This document shows, piece after piece, positions 43,035 to 55,144 of a stretch of DNA of 64,000 bases. Both the position numbers and the translations under genes were made by a program. Source of the DNA: Chloranthus sessilifolius. Lineage: Eukaryota > Streptophyta > Magnoliopsida > Chloranthales > Chloranthaceae. The stretch spans positions 152,686,060 through 152,750,059 of the forward strand of contig CM037586.1 of the NCBI GenBank assembly GCA_021018995.1. The letters are read 5' to 3'. The notes beneath the pieces were generated by a model that had not been told where the DNA came from, searched no databases, and saw only the letters and a list, made by a program, of their open reading frames with translations. Within the stretch, counting starts at the first letter, position 1; each line of letters opens with the position of its first letter.

Positions 43035-44158
43035 AGATAAACAAAACATTGGTTGTATTATAGGCATAGTTGGCTTATCTCGGTCATCCAATTCGATTGT
43101 ATCAGAATAAATAAGCATGTTGTCTGTGTGCTACTGTAAAGATACAGTTGAAGCTAGTGGTCTTTGGGTATGAAATGATAAAAAAGCCCTTTTAAAATTT
43201 GATTCTAGACGCCCCCATATTTGTTCTTTCCTTGAGTTCTTTTCCAAGGATAAACTTTCAGCTGCCCAAAAATAAATTGTAAAGAGAGACACTATAGAAC
43301 CACATAAGCAACTCACTTCATAACATTTCTCAACCTATACCAAAAAAAAATCATCCCTTTTCTATTTGCTGGATTCCGGCGTCCTACTGTAGTTGCTCCA
43401 CTATAACAGGCAAGGTGCCTAAGTGCACCGAACTTTGCCTCGCGTACAGCTGAGTTTAAATGCGAGTCCTTTTAATAAAGTACATTTTTACACCTTTTCC
43501 AGAAATTAATAACACCCATGGGACATATATTTGCACTTGGATAGGGTAGACATTAATTTATTTATACAGGTTATCAAACTTTTTCTGCTTATTTTTCTGG
43601 TCAGCTGTTGGAAATGGTAGAAGAGAGCTCGAGTTCTGGCTGGAGAACAAGGAGCTCTGCATGAGGATATTGAGAAAATTCTTAAAAAAAATCCCCCTGT
43701 AGACAAATCTCAGCCTGTTTATTGAGGGTTTGAGATATGGTAATACAGCTCAAATAGTTGACCAACACCTCCTGCTTGTTACCTTAATTCTTTAAACCAA
43801 GTTTCAATGTCAAAGTGGGCTCATAATTTTTTTTGCATAAGTGAGTTTAAAATATAAGGTAGGTTAGTGTAGAAATCAGGCAAAAAAATGGAGACTATTT
43901 TCAGTTCTCAACAGCAATTATTGTTACAAAAGTTCTGAGTTCGTCAGAGATCCCATTTAGACCAGCAAATGCATCTTTTCAAATATGTGTGTTCAATAGT
44001 AACTTTCAAACGGCTGCAAGATTGTGTTTTAAGGATTCAACGGGATCTTATTAATGACTTTGGGCTAGTAAACTAGATTTCACAAGTGTTGCAAGGTCAG
44101 CCCATGAGCAAAAATGAATTTCTATTTTTAGAGAGGATCTTGAACAACCTCGTATTCC
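43035..44158. other. Intergenic space between convergent genes
   Basis: 1.1 kb between the channel stop and the stop of the CCZ1-like gene on the other strand. AATAAA at 43106-43111, 72 bp after the channel stop, is a candidate poly(A) signal. Nothing else recognised; open frames at 43131-43316 and 43506-43706 have no motif. Confidence 0.55.
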
Positions 44159-44189
44159 CTAATCCAAAGAAAACGCTCCACCACAGTAC
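44159..44189 (-). CDS. CCZ1: CCZ1-like terminal exon
   Basis: 31 nt: completes Arg, then YCGGAFSLD and TAG. Plant CCZ1 proteins end RYC-x-GAF-x-x-D. Acceptor ttgtgcag on the minus strand. Found by its peptide, as it is far too short for ORF detection. Confidence 0.85.
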
Positions 44190-45952
44190 CTGCACAACAT
44201 CCATGGGTTAACTGAACTGATATAAGTGCCACCTAAGAAATATTGATGCAAATAACATATTGTTTTTTTTTTTTTTTGATAACCTAAATAATATATTGTT
44301 AAAAGTGTTACATTTAAAGGGTGATGAACAGACCTATCAACATTCAGATCTGTGATCGGACAATACTAAGATGTGAGACCAACATGTCCCGCCACTTGCT
44401 AAAGTACAGGTGACAGGAAATGCTAGCTCCACAGATCGTTTGATCAAATATTTGAGTTGTGTTGGGTTCACCTTTGTCCAACTAAGATCTAAATGTTTCC
44501 TAACAAAGCAACCCAACAAGAGCTCCCATCTACTTCAGAATCGGAAACCAATCTTCGGCCTGCACTCAGAGCCTTTCAGGTAGGTGCAAGACGTATTCTT
44601 TGGTTCTTCCACCTCAAAAGAAATCTAGGATGAATGGTTTGTGAGACATTAGATTGCTGACAAGAATCTTGTTGTTGACATAAATCACTTCCAAGGAGAA
44701 TATCCTACATGGGAATGAGTTGTTGAGATTGACTCCGATCACCTGCATCGATAGTGGGATACTCACTCAACCTGGTTTTGCCACCAGGCACACATACGTG
44801 AGCAATCAACTTCGTTCAAGTTCAGACATCATGTGACCTTCGCTTAGCCCCAAAAAAATCAAACCATCAGCAGATCAGTACCATCCAATCCAAACACTTC
44901 AATATGGACCCTACATTAGATATGAACAATGGTCTATATTAAAAAGCCTGGATTGAATGGCTAGAATCCTTTGATGGGCACCAATTTCCAGCTAGCATCA
45001 GTTCACATGATGATTTGCAACTTGGATTGGTCAAGGATGTGTGCCACATGCCAAAACAAGTGGATGATGCAGGTGACGCCCCATTAATTCATCAGTTGTT
45101 TTATACACTCCAACATCTCCAGCCGATTTCATCTCTAAATAGGGTGGAGCATTAATGGAGGTGCCAAAGAACACAAAAAGAGAAACCTGAGAGTAGCTGC
45201 AGGGGTATCTTGGTCATAGTTTAGATGCTCAAGGAGCAGTATAAGTCAAAACACAGTTTGTCGGAACCCAAAAGGTGTAAAGTTTATGTTTTACTTCCTA
45301 TGATCATTTTTTTTAAAACCACAAAAAGAACCAAGATATGACTGCAAAAAATAAGAAACAATTATTAAAAGAACTGTTGAAATGCTTGCACCTCTTGCTA
45401 AACTTCTCAATGGCATCAGATGCATACAAAAGTGTTTCATTGGCTTTCTCCAAGGCCATATACAGCTCTTTCCCTCTTGTAATCCGAGCGATGATCCAAG
45501 CATTGTTTTTAGCTCTGATGCACAGTTCCAAATCCTTTTCATGGTCCGGATCATCCCTTTTTGATCTACTCTTCTCCAAATCAACTTCTTTCCTAAGCTT
45601 ATTGAGGGCAAGTAAGGAGTCCTGCAACATGGATGGCACGGGGAAGAAAACTATTGGAATACAGGAGAACCAGACTACCTCATTAGCATCTAACTGAATG
45701 GGAAGGATGGGTAACTAATTACCATGCTTAACACTGACGAGAAGGGAGGAGAGTGAAAAAAATTGGTGCACCTAAGGCTCTCAATGGACTGCGCTGGTTC
45801 GGAATTCAGCCTGCACCTGGCCGAGAAAATAGGGGCATTTTTGTCTAGTAAACCCGGCCCGCAACCTAGACTGGGTTAAGCATGATCTTGCCCAGGTTCA
45901 TCCGGGTCGAGCTTGGTCTACATAGCAAGCACCTGGCTCAGACCTGGCCTGG

Positions 45953-46022
<70 letters not shown>

Positions 46023-49000
46023 AATTGTATATCATCTAGGTGGCCTCGTAATGCTGCCGATTGGGCCTTTTAAGGAGAGTTTAGCAACAAAAAAAAAACC
46101 CACACCTTGGCCAGGCCTGCCTAGGACCGGGTTAGAGCCAGGCTGAACTTTACCCTAACCCAACCCAGGCAAGGCTGGGCTGTGTTTCACTCCAACTCGA
46201 CCCTAATCCAGCCCATGAAAACCCTAGGTGCACCATGCTGAATAATATGGATAGTGCAATTAACAAAATAAACATTTCATCTAACTACGCTTTTGGGAAA
46301 TCAAATGGATCTTAGTCAAAGAGGAAAAAAAATGAAACAAACAAAATTTATTCACGAATATTTCTGCTTCTAGTAATAAATGACCTGTAAAATGCATATT
46401 GTAATGATTTGAATTTACTAATCATTGTTATAATGTAATTCGGATAATACATTCATATATACTAAGTGAAACATAAAAGTCACTGAAGCTTCATTCAAAC
46501 AATACCAAATTTACATCCTCCATAAATGGGAGCTCATATGCGTCAAAAGGACCCGGTCCTACATACAAAATCTTTCTTGATACACAGATCTCACCTCTCC
46601 ATATACTTGGAGATACCAAGAAATAAAAATAGAACCACTTCAGAAGTTGCTGATTGAAAGACCTGATGATTAACTAATGTAACTTTATTGAGAGAATCCA
46701 TTCTATTCATAATGTTGGTTGAGAGTCTTGAGACCCCTAAGAATGATTTCAAGGTCATTACTGGTGTTATTTGTTGCTACGATTGCCGTCAAAATTATCT
46801 TCTCACAATCATGATCAAGAACCAACCCAACTTCCCATTACTTGTCTCATTGAATTTAGCTTAAAAAAGCTATCAAGAGGCAGTTTTAAAGGATCTGGTC
46901 ATCTTTGCATCCTTCAGGAATCAGCAAAAACAACAAGAGAATTGGCACCCTATCTGGAAATACTTGAGAGCATGAAGCCAGTTTATGTAAATAAAAAGTC
47001 AGAAGTGGTGATTCTAGGCCTGTCTACAAAGAACTATACCACTTATGGTGGTCGCTAATACTAGAATTTAAAGTAAAGGATTTTAATTTTAATTTAAATC
47101 TATTTATTTATTTATTGATCGGTACTAAAATCTATATTGCAAGCAAGAAAACTTACAAAAAGACAGGCCCAACGGCCGAAAAAGAAAAAAAACAAAGAAA
47201 AAAACAAGAAAAACAAGCCCAAAGAAGAGGCAAGGCTACTGAAGACCAATTAAATTGGCAGCAGCCAACTAGAAAACCAGTAGAACAGAGATGAATCACA
47301 GCCACCAGACTATCCTCCCTGGAAACAGTCACTCCAGCGGGGCCGCAAAAATTTGATTGATCTTCCGGGCCCTTTTGGATCTCTGGATTAATAGGGACGA
47401 ATACTTAGATTTCCCTCAAAAACTGCCCATGTAGCATGTTTGGGAAATTAATAGGGACGAAGACTTAGATTTCTATGGACTAACAAGTCTCTATTTTACC
47501 CCAAAATAGAGAAATTTTAATTCCACCTATGGAATTATAGGGTCATCCAAATCATAGACATTCATTACCTCCACGATCACACCACATACCACCCATGGGT
47601 CAAAATATCGGGTTAAACCCTAAATCGGTACCGGTTGGTATCGGACAATACATTGAATGTATCGTTCGATACATTCAATACAGTTGAATGTATCGAACGA
47701 TACCAATACCGATACGTATCGGTATCGGCCGAAATTTTGATCCATGACTACTATGACTACATGTACCATGTTTGGGAAATGATAGTGATAGAGACTTATA
47801 TTTCTGTGGACTAAAAATTCTCTATTTTCCCCCAAAATAAAGAAATTTTAGTTCCACATATGGAATTAGAAAGTCATCCAAATCAGAAACATTCAAGTTT
47901 CTATTACCTCCATGACCACATCACATACCACCACCATCTTCACTGCAACGACCACCACCACCATCACCATGTTCCCCACCACAACCACCACACAAAACAA
48001 CACAACCACCACCCTCTCCATCATGACCACCTCTTCCAGCAACACCACACCCCCACCTTACACGGCCACGTCCATGTCCATGACCATGACCACCACAAAC
48101 GCAATACACACCACTACGTCCATAATCACCACTTCCAGCAACACCACACCCCCACCTTACATGACCACGTCCATGTCCATGACCATGACCACCACAAACG
48201 CAATACACACCACCACCTACACCACTACGCCCATAACTACCACTTCCTCCACAATGGCCACCACAACTACCAACACCACCTCTCCATCACCATCACAATA
48301 CCACAACCACCTTCTCCACCCTGACTACTACCACCACCTTCTTCACCACCATAATAACAACATCCTCTCCACCACCACCACCACCTTCTCCGCTACAACC
48401 ACCATTGTCAGTTTGTCACCACCTCCAGGATAACCACCACCACCTTCACCATGACTTCCACCACCACCACACCTTACCACCTCCACCCCCATCCCCACCA
48501 ACAAATACAGATTCATCCTAGAAAGTTCCAGACATTAACCAATAACAGTTATATGTCAGTGGGACGTCCAGAGTATCACCAAAACAGGAGACAAAATAGT
48601 CCATAGGGCTTGGGCCTGTAGCACAAGCACTATGGAAGGTTGACAATATTGCAACCTCAAGGTCACAGGTTCGAAACCAGCTTACCTATTCAAAAAAGAC
48701 AATATAGTCTATAGACATACTTGTCTCTGGATTAAAAAGTTGCTGGACTAAAAAGTCACATGGTCCAACGGAACCTAAAAGGCCTTTTAAATGCTTGAGT
48801 ACCTCATAATTCAATGAGCAAACCAACAGGAGGGGTTTGAAAGTTGTTTTTTCTGTGCAGGGCTTCCCAAAAAACCGTTCCAATGCAGCTTCTTGATCCC
48901 AACAATGTTATCAATAACGTTTGTCATAGAAGTCAAAGTGTGAGGCTTGGGTGTACAGAAAATAAAGTACATGCTGAATAACATTAAACAGAAAAGTTAG

Positions 49001-49330
49001 ATGTGAAAGTAATAATTACGACATTTTCAAGTAGCCCCAAACTCAAACAGCATTTGCAAGTAATTCAAATAATATATTTATATTCTCAAACTTTGGTAAA
49101 GAAACTCAGACAATGCATTGCATTCAAATAACTAACATGCCAGTAGCAGAGGTACGTAGCGCTAAGATTCCAACCTTTGTTAGAGTAGTTACTTTTCGTG
49201 GAGGAGAAGCCCTCGATATGTTTCTGTCGCTATCAACCAGTAAGTAGCGATAGCCACTGACATGATAAGCATTTTCACCACCCCATCCTTTTGATAGTTT
49301 CTCTTCAACTTTCATAACCTTATGTGATGC
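44159..49330 (-). CDS. CCZ1: CCZ1-like vacuolar fusion protein, C-terminal three exons
   Basis: CCZ1 pairs with MON1 to form the guanine-nucleotide exchange factor that recruits Rab7 (RABG3) to late endosomes and drives fusion with the vacuole. The exons here are 49330-49175, 45621-45392 and 44189-44159, joined in phase 0 and then phase 2. They give about 138 residues: KVEEKLSKGWGGENAYHVSG, YRYLLVD, PRKVTTLTKDSLLALNKLR, RAKNNAWIIARITRGKELYM, ALEKANETLLYASDAIEKFS and the terminal RYCGGAFSLD. This matches the C-terminal third of plant CCZ1 as I recall it. All frames are intact. The missing upstream exons should lie right of 49330, but none is visible up to 64000, so they are either beyond the window past a >14 kb element-filled intron, or lost. 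Confidence 0.8.
44190..45391 (-). other. CCZ1-like last intron
   Basis: 1.2 kb, non-coding. A T-run at 44263-44278 and unique-looking sequence; no element recognised. Confidence 0.6.
45392..45621 (-). CDS. CCZ1: CCZ1-like penultimate exon
   Basis: 230 nt from acceptor gttgcag to donor agag|gtgcaa. Encodes DSLLALNKLRKEVDLEKSRS, KRDDPDHEKDLELCIRAKNN, AWIIARITRGKELYMALEKA and NETLLYASDAIEKFSK. The RAKNN-W-I-ARITRGKELYM core is the strongest family mark. Confidence 0.88.
45622..47430. other. CCZ1-like intron, first part (left)
   Basis: Holds an (AT)n run at 45954-46018 set between aggcctgg/ggccagg-rich stretches (45790-46230) like those in other plant gggtcggg repeats. The 95-codon plus-strand frame at 46771-47058 is unrecognised. 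Confidence 0.5.
45954..46018. repeat. (AT)n microsatellite
   Basis: About 32 TA units. Confidence 0.95.
47431..47935. repeat. Direct duplication (~165 bp) flanking a tatcgg repeat
   Basis: 47431-47600 and 47770-47935 are diverged copies (catgtttgggaaat, tctctattttaccccaaaat against tctctattttcccccaaaat, tatggaatta, gtcatccaaatca). Between them, 47597-47745 is a second copy of the tatcgg-rich repeat, containing a 13-bp palindrome pair at 47652-47679 (attgaatgtatcg tt cgatacattcaat). Confidence 0.65.
47931..48500. repeat. (CCA)n-type minisatellite
   Basis: Low-complexity caccac/ccatga sequence. A 99-bp unit containing cttccagcaacaccacaccc, ccatgtccatgaccatgacc and aaacgcaatacacacc is duplicated in tandem (from 48033 and 48132). 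Long open frames in all three plus frames (His-rich, Thr-rich) and on the minus strand (Gly-rich) result from this bias and are not called as genes. Confidence 0.85.
48605..48697 (+). mobile_element. SINE family copy (forward)
   Basis: cttgggcctgtagcacaagc, aaggttgacaatattgcaac, then tcacaggttcgaaacc (B box). The clearest copy of the family that also occurs at 26078-26155 and 29530-29600. Confidence 0.65.
49175..49330 (-). CDS. CCZ1: CCZ1-like antepenultimate exon
   Basis: 156 nt, 52 codons, phase 0 both sides: ASHKVMKVEEKLSKGWGGEN, AYHVSGYRYLLVDSDRNISR, ASPPRKVTTLTK. Acceptor tttatcag, donor aaag|gttgga. The KVEEKLSKGWGGENAYHVSG block is near-invariant in plant CCZ1. Confidence 0.88.
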
Positions 49331-49890
49331 CTGATAAATTCAACTAGAGTAAGAACAACTTTGTAATGCAGATAATATAGACATAGATGGAAAATTATAT
49401 GCCAGGAACATTTCATAATATCCTGCAGTATATACAACAGAGGTTAGAAAAGCATAAAATACAGGTGAAAGCAGATTCTTATACAATCAGGAAACTAGTA
49501 CGACCTTTTGAATGAACATTATTTATTCAGAATCAAATTGAGCATTCTCCACCCTGCTTAATGTCAAGGAATTAATGCATCAGAACTAAAGTGTGCTAAA
49601 GAAATAGAAGCAGGGACATGGCATTAGCACTAGGTATGGCTTCTGACATCTCCTATAATGAGTCACTTACTCACTTAACAAGTTGGGTGAGCATATATCT
49701 AACAATTCACTTAAAAAGTTCTACAGAAAAAACCAGAGATTTTTTTATGTTTAGATAGGCAAAAGAATGAAAAAGCTTACGGAAAAACGCCACGTGAGAT
49801 GCTTGGCTGTGCCAATGAGGCACTCTGAAGAACAAGAAAAACAAGGACAGGAGCACTAGAACAACAAAAAAAACCCTAGAATGGACTACC
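49331..49890 (-). other. CCZ1-like intron upstream of 49330
   Basis: Unremarkable AT-rich sequence. I looked on the minus strand for the exon that should precede ASHKV and did not find it. Confidence 0.5.
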
Positions 49891-49899
49891 CTGAATGCA

Positions 49900-51943
49900 A
49901 GCAATCTAGCGCAACATCAGCACATTGGGCGACCAATGCTTGAATTTCCTTGAGAGTTCCACCCAGTCTCCAATAGAGTAGAAGTCAAGATAGCGATATG
50001 ATCTCACTGCTAGACTTGCTTCTTCCTCCAAACATTCTGCTCTTCCTTTCGTTCCATAAAGTCGAGAAAATGACAGTAACCAGCATTCTCCATAGCAGGT
50101 CACCTTGGGACCCAATAAGATGCCTTCTTTCAGCCATCAGTTCTTTGCATTTTAGAGACGAGCACCAGGAATCACTGAAGGTTCTATGGAAATGGTTCCA
50201 TATGATAACTGCCAAAGGAAGATGCATTGGAACGTGCTCCACTGATTCACGGTCATGAATCTATTTGGGATTGTGATCCTTCTCCGATTGAGACTATCAA
50301 CCGTTGATATACTCCCCCAGGCTAATCAGATTTTTTTACCAGAATTGGTAGTTGACACACAGCTCTGTCCATGCTTGCAAAATAGCGGTCTTCTCTAAAT
50401 TGTACTATACCTGAATTTCACAGCAAATTTACCAGTCTTACTCCAGGATCAGATTGGGATATCTGGATTGGCATTTGAAACTCTGGCCATTTTCAATGCC
50501 ACAAGCAGGTCCGCAAATTCGGCTGCTTTATGATCACTGAGAGTGCGCTGTCATCTAATGTCCCACACTAGTCTGCCTCTATTGCCGTCCAGACCTTGTT
50601 CCACAGTTGATTAGCCATCAACTGCAAGACGGTATACGCTCTTGAACCTGTTGCATAGGGCCTCCTCGCCGATCCAGATGTCCTTCCAAAATTTTTATTA
50701 TGTCCCCTTTCCTCCTTAAATCTCACACTTCTGAAAAATCTGCTTCGTGGACATCACCCCTCTCCTGCAACCCAAAGCATAAGAAAGACCTGTGGATCAA
50801 AAATCCTATCCATTCCGGCTGCATCTATATTTGGCATTTACTAAAGAAGCCCATAGATGGAAAGGTTCTTTCCCAAGTCTCCACAGCCACTTCCCAAGGA
50901 GAGCTTTATTCATTTAGCCAATTCTCCTAAAACCTAAACTCCCCTCCTCCTTAGAGAAGTAAGCGACATTCTAATTAATAAGGGAGTTTTTTCCTTATCG
51001 GCACAACCACTCTACAAGAATCTCTTCATAATACTCCTAATTTTTGCAGCCATACCTATAGGGCCCTGAAGAAAGACATAGTGCACTGGTGAATTGGATA
51101 AGGTCTTCTTTATAAGTAATTCGACCTCTTTAAAAGTAACTCTACCTCTGATAAATATCAATTTAACCTTCAAAGTAGTCAGCTTATGCTCAACCCTCTC
51201 CAAAACAGGGTCCATGGGGAACTAATAAGGCTTCCCTAGGCATAAGGGAACCCTTAAGATACTTCATGGGAAAACTTTCCACCCCACCACCAAAGTACAT
51301 AGCTAACTTGGACATGCCCCTTCCAAACCAAGCCTACTAATTTTGGTTTTATGGAAATTTACCTCTACCAAGAAACCAACTTGAATAATCGCAACACAAG
51401 TTTGATGTTAAATAGGTCCGACTTAGAAGTATCATAAAAGAGGACAATGTCGTCCGCAAAACGGAGATGGGTTACAAGACCGCGCCACTAGCCACTTGTA
51501 AACTGTGAATGAGATCTAGCACCGCTCCCCTGTCCAAAAACCTACTTAAAGCTTCACCAACGAGATTGAAAAAGAAAGGGGAACCCTTTTTCTAAGACCT
51601 CTACGCCCTTTGAAAAAATCGTTTGGGGACCCATGATCATGATTGAGAACATCAGAGAGGAGGTGCACGCTTGAATCCACCTTCGCCATCTATCCCCGTA
51701 ACCCATTCTACCGAACAAATAATCAATAAACCTCCAATTCACTCTATCATAAACTTTCTCTATATAACATTTACAAACAGTCCCTGGCTTATTAGCCTTA
51801 TGTCTGGAGCGAATACACTCATGGGCAATAACCGTGCCACCCAAAATCCGTCTTCCTCCCATGAAAGCCCTGGAGAAATTAGCTTGGTCATGAGAGGCTT
51901 AAGCCTATTGACCAAAAGTTTAGCTAGAATTGTATAAAGCCCA
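49900..51943 (-). mobile_element. L1-type LINE, 3' part
   Basis: In broken minus-strand frames: RKPLMTK-type RT start at about 51900, CYIEKVYDRVNWRFIDYLF (51554-51862), the catalytic HLRFADDIVLF near 51443-51475, and at 49985-50242 the zf-RVT tail (SLKCKELMAERRHLIGSQGD, TLWNERKSRMFGG). Its 5' part continues at 62850-63124; the two were separated by the gypsy insertion at 51944. The 3' end near 49900 lacks an obvious poly(A). Confidence 0.8.
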
Positions 51944-52415
51944 TGATGCAGAAACTAACACGATGCAAATATGATGGGCTGAGATTATTTTAAAATTAAC
52001 ACGAGTAGTTGAAATATGAATTTTCCTAACAGATTAACACTGAAATTGAAGAGAATTTCAATTAAATAATTTGATTTAGCCCAAAACAGTGTTACTTCCG
52101 CAGTACGTTCCCTATAAGACCAAGAAGACTAGGGTTCTTTAGTGAAGAACTAGATCTCCAACAATTTAGGGCTTCGAATGAACTCATAAGGGGTTCTTTC
52201 GAATCCGTGCGGAATAAATCAATAAGAAAATTTTGGGTCTTTAGCAATTCAAGGCTCAAATAGAAGAAATTCCGTGTTAGGACTATTGAACGATTTTAAG
52301 TTAGGTTATGGAAAGATCGAACAAGCAAAACACACAAATAGTTCCGGATTTTGGGATGTAGTAATTAGAAAATCAACCAAATACTTACACGTAGATGGAG
52401 ATAAGAGTAGATAAG
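51944..52415 (-). repeat. 3' LTR of gypsy element, partial
   Basis: Matches 55126-55595 from atgcagaaactaacacgatg to gagtagataaga, after which it diverges. The right LTR is about 1.0 kb, so roughly half is missing here. Confidence 0.8.
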
Positions 52416-52561
52416 ATGTTGTCACATTAATAAGTCAGTTGTTGAACTCTTCTTTTGTGATCCATGTATTCTCTGACTCTGGCTTATTCTTCCACTTGAC
52501 AAGACACTTTTGAAATTCCCTTGGTTTGTAGACACAATCTGATCTTCCAAAATATCCTCAA

Positions 52562-53572
52562 TTATCTCACGAGAAGGATGTGTAGGTGGAGGTAATGGAA
52601 TAGAGATACAGAGGTAGGATCAGATGTGGAAGGTTCAAAAGGATTGGGTGGTGTAACTAGAGGGCCAGAGGATGGAACAAAATCCTCCACATTGAAAGTC
52701 GTACTAATACCCAAATCTGGTGGTAAGTCTAGTACATAAGCATTAGGACTGGCACGCTTCAAAATCCTATAGGGTTCAACACTATGAGCCTGTAACTTTT
52801 TAGCCATTCCTTGAGGGAAGCACTCAGGTCTATTTTGAACCATCACAAAATCACCCTCTTGAAATTCTTTGAATCTTTGATGAGAATCAGCAGAAACTTT
52901 ATGTTTTTCATTACTCACATTAATTCTTCTTTTAATCTCAGTATGAAGTTCATGAATGCGATATGCAAAAGTAGATGCAGATTTTGACGACCTCTGATGA
53001 ACTGACATCGAGATAAGATCTATGGGTGTCCTAGGTTTGTAACCGTGCACAACTTGAAACGGACTCGACCTTGTGGTTCTATTAACCGAATTGTTATATG
53101 CAAACTCTGCGACAGGTAAGATGAGATCCCAACTTCTAACATTTTCACTTACAAGACACCTCAAGAGATTTTCTAAACTCCAATTAACAACTTCAGTTTG
53201 CCCATCGGTTTAGGGATGATATAACGATGAAAATTGAAGCCTAGTCCCTATTTTATGCTACAATGTCTTCCAGAAATAACTGACAAACTTAACATCTCTA
53301 TCCGACATAATGGTTTTGAGCAAACCGTGCAAACAAACAACCTCACTAAAGAAAAGTGTAGCAATTTTACTTGCATATGAGGTTTTCGAGCAGGCTATGA
53401 AATGGGCCATTTTCGAGAAGCAATCTACAACAACAAGCACCGAATCATGCTTTCTGAGAGTCTTAGGAAACCCTAACACAAAGTCCATAGAAGATCTTGC
53501 TATGGAGTATGTGGCACAAGTAAAGGCGTATACAACCCCGTGTTTTGCTTCCTTTGTTTTGCCAATTGACAA
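52562..53572 (-). pseudogene. Gypsy integrase and C-terminal domain
   Basis: The piece at 53258-53572 has the core ([44 protein letters not shown]) with two of the D,D,E residues. The piece at 52562-53164 has LILPVAEFAYNNSVNRTTRS, SPFQVVHGYKPRTPIDL, NVSNEKHKVSADSHQRFKEF, QEGDFVMVQNRPECFPQG and LDLPPDLGISTTFNVEDF. Stops and frame shifts between the two pieces break the reading. Confidence 0.85.
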
Positions 53573-53796
53573 ACACGACAGTGATTAATGATTTTGACAA
53601 CATCTCGTGTGAGATTAGGCCAGTAAAACCTATCTTCAACCAATGCAACAGTTTTGTCGTGACCGAAATGCCCGGCGACACCTTCGACGTGTACTTCTCA
53701 AACAAGGAAGTCTCGTAGAGAAATTCGGGGAATACACAAGCGATTTTTCAAAAACAAATACCCATCGTGTAGGGTATACTTACACACTCTATCAGA

Positions 53797-54430
53797 CTAG
53801 TCACTCACGAGTGAGGCATACTGTTCTCTAAAATCTGGACACGTATGATATTCATCCACTAAATGCTCGAATCCAGTCACCTTAACACTCATGGAGTGAA
53901 ATGTCGTCACTTTACAGCTAAGCGTGTCAACAGTCCTATTCTCTACTCTAGCCCTATTTTCAGCACAAAGGTGAACCCTTGAGGTTGTTCTACCCATTTT
54001 GCATGTCGCGGGTTTAACTTCTTTTGAGAGCTAAAAAATCTTAGGGCCTCATAATATGAGAGCAGAACAAATTCTTGCGGTAATAAGTAGTGTTTCCAAT
54101 ATTTGAGAGATTGCACTACCGCATAGAATTCCTAATCGTACGTAGAATATTTTTGCCTGACCTCATTTAGATTGTCACTGAAATAAGCTATAGGGTGACC
54201 ACCCTCTTGGCTCAATACTCCACCAATACCTACGTCTGACACGTCACACGCCACCTCAAAGACTTTAGAAAAGTCAGGAAGGGGCATAACTAGAGCCTCG
54301 GTCATAAGAAACTTAATCTCCTTAAATGTTTTTGCCGCTGTAGGTGTCCATTTAAACTCTCTTTTTAATGCAATCAGTAATAGGAGTCGCTACCGTACTA
54401 AAATTACGGATGAACCGCCTGTAGAATGTG
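53797..54430 (-). pseudogene. Gypsy RT thumb and RNase H
   Basis: The minus strand at about 54350-54425 reads FYRRFIRNFSTV and ATPITDC (RT thumb). 54000-54250 reads HPIAYFSDNLNEV, YSTYDWEFYAVVQSLKYWKH and YYEALRFFSSQKKLN (RNase H). 53797-53997 reads NRTVDTLSCKV and FEHLVDEYHTCPDF (connection to integrase). Confidence 0.75.
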
Positions 54431-54432
54431 GC

Positions 54433-55144
54433 CTAAAATATCAAGTCCTCAAATTTATCAATGTATTTTGTGACCGAAATATTCCCTTGGCGAAGTGTGA
54501 CACTGATCAAGAAGATGTTCATCAAGGAAAGAGGAATGTACTTCTCATTCAGTTGGATCTTCATGTCTGCCCACGTGGAAATGGGAAGTAAACCTTGGGA
54601 TTGTCTACGACGCTCTATACCCATCCAGTAAAGCCTAGCTTGGCCTATAAGCTTTAACTTTGGCAAACCGGACTTTGCGCTCCTCAGACATAGCATACCA
54701 ATCAAAATAGGCTTCCATGCCAGTCACCCACTCTAGAAAGACTATAGGTTGTCTTTTCCCATAAAAAGTAAGAGTGTCCATTTTGATGGACTTCAAGATT
54801 TTGTCGTCCTGATTGGGTGGGGGATCACGTTGGTGAGGACCGTCTCTTCTACGGTCATTGATGTGGACTCGATAATGGTCATTGACACTAGCTACTAGAG
54901 CCTCATGGTGGGCTTGTTGATCACACAACTGATTTTGTAACTGAGCATGGTGATCAAGCATCTGGGCTTGAAGATTTGCCTGACTTGTTGTCAACTTAGT
55001 TGCAAGTTCATTAATAAGGGCTTCTATCCCAGCGGAATCATAACGATGCAAGACACAACAAAAATGAAACCTAGAACCTATATGAACACTAACAACTCTA
55101 AATTGACAAAGCTTTAATACCAAATTGGATGCAGAAACTAACAC
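54433..55144 (-). pseudogene. Gypsy gag, fused by deletion to RT tail
   Basis: The piece at 54635-55144 has a coiled, Gln/His-rich start (LTTSQANLQAQMLDHHAQLQ), then KIDT-like SIKMDTLTFYGKRQP, WVTGMEAYFDWYAMSEERKV and RFAKVK. The piece at 54433-54705 continues with LIGQARLYWMGIERRRQSQG, TWADMKIQLNEKYIPLSLM and VTKYIDKFEDL. Directly after this comes RT thumb sequence, so protease plus most of RT (about 2 kb in intact relatives) were deleted at about 54430. Confidence 0.8.

Noticed and set aside
46771..47058. 95-codon plus-strand frame between CCZ1-like exons
   Set aside because: No recognisable motif, lies in an intron on the opposite strand, no splice or start support.
47860..48433. Open frames for a His-rich protein and an overlapping Thr-rich protein
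   Set aside because: Both follow from (CCA)n-type low-complexity sequence open in all frames; no promoter, start context or homology visible.
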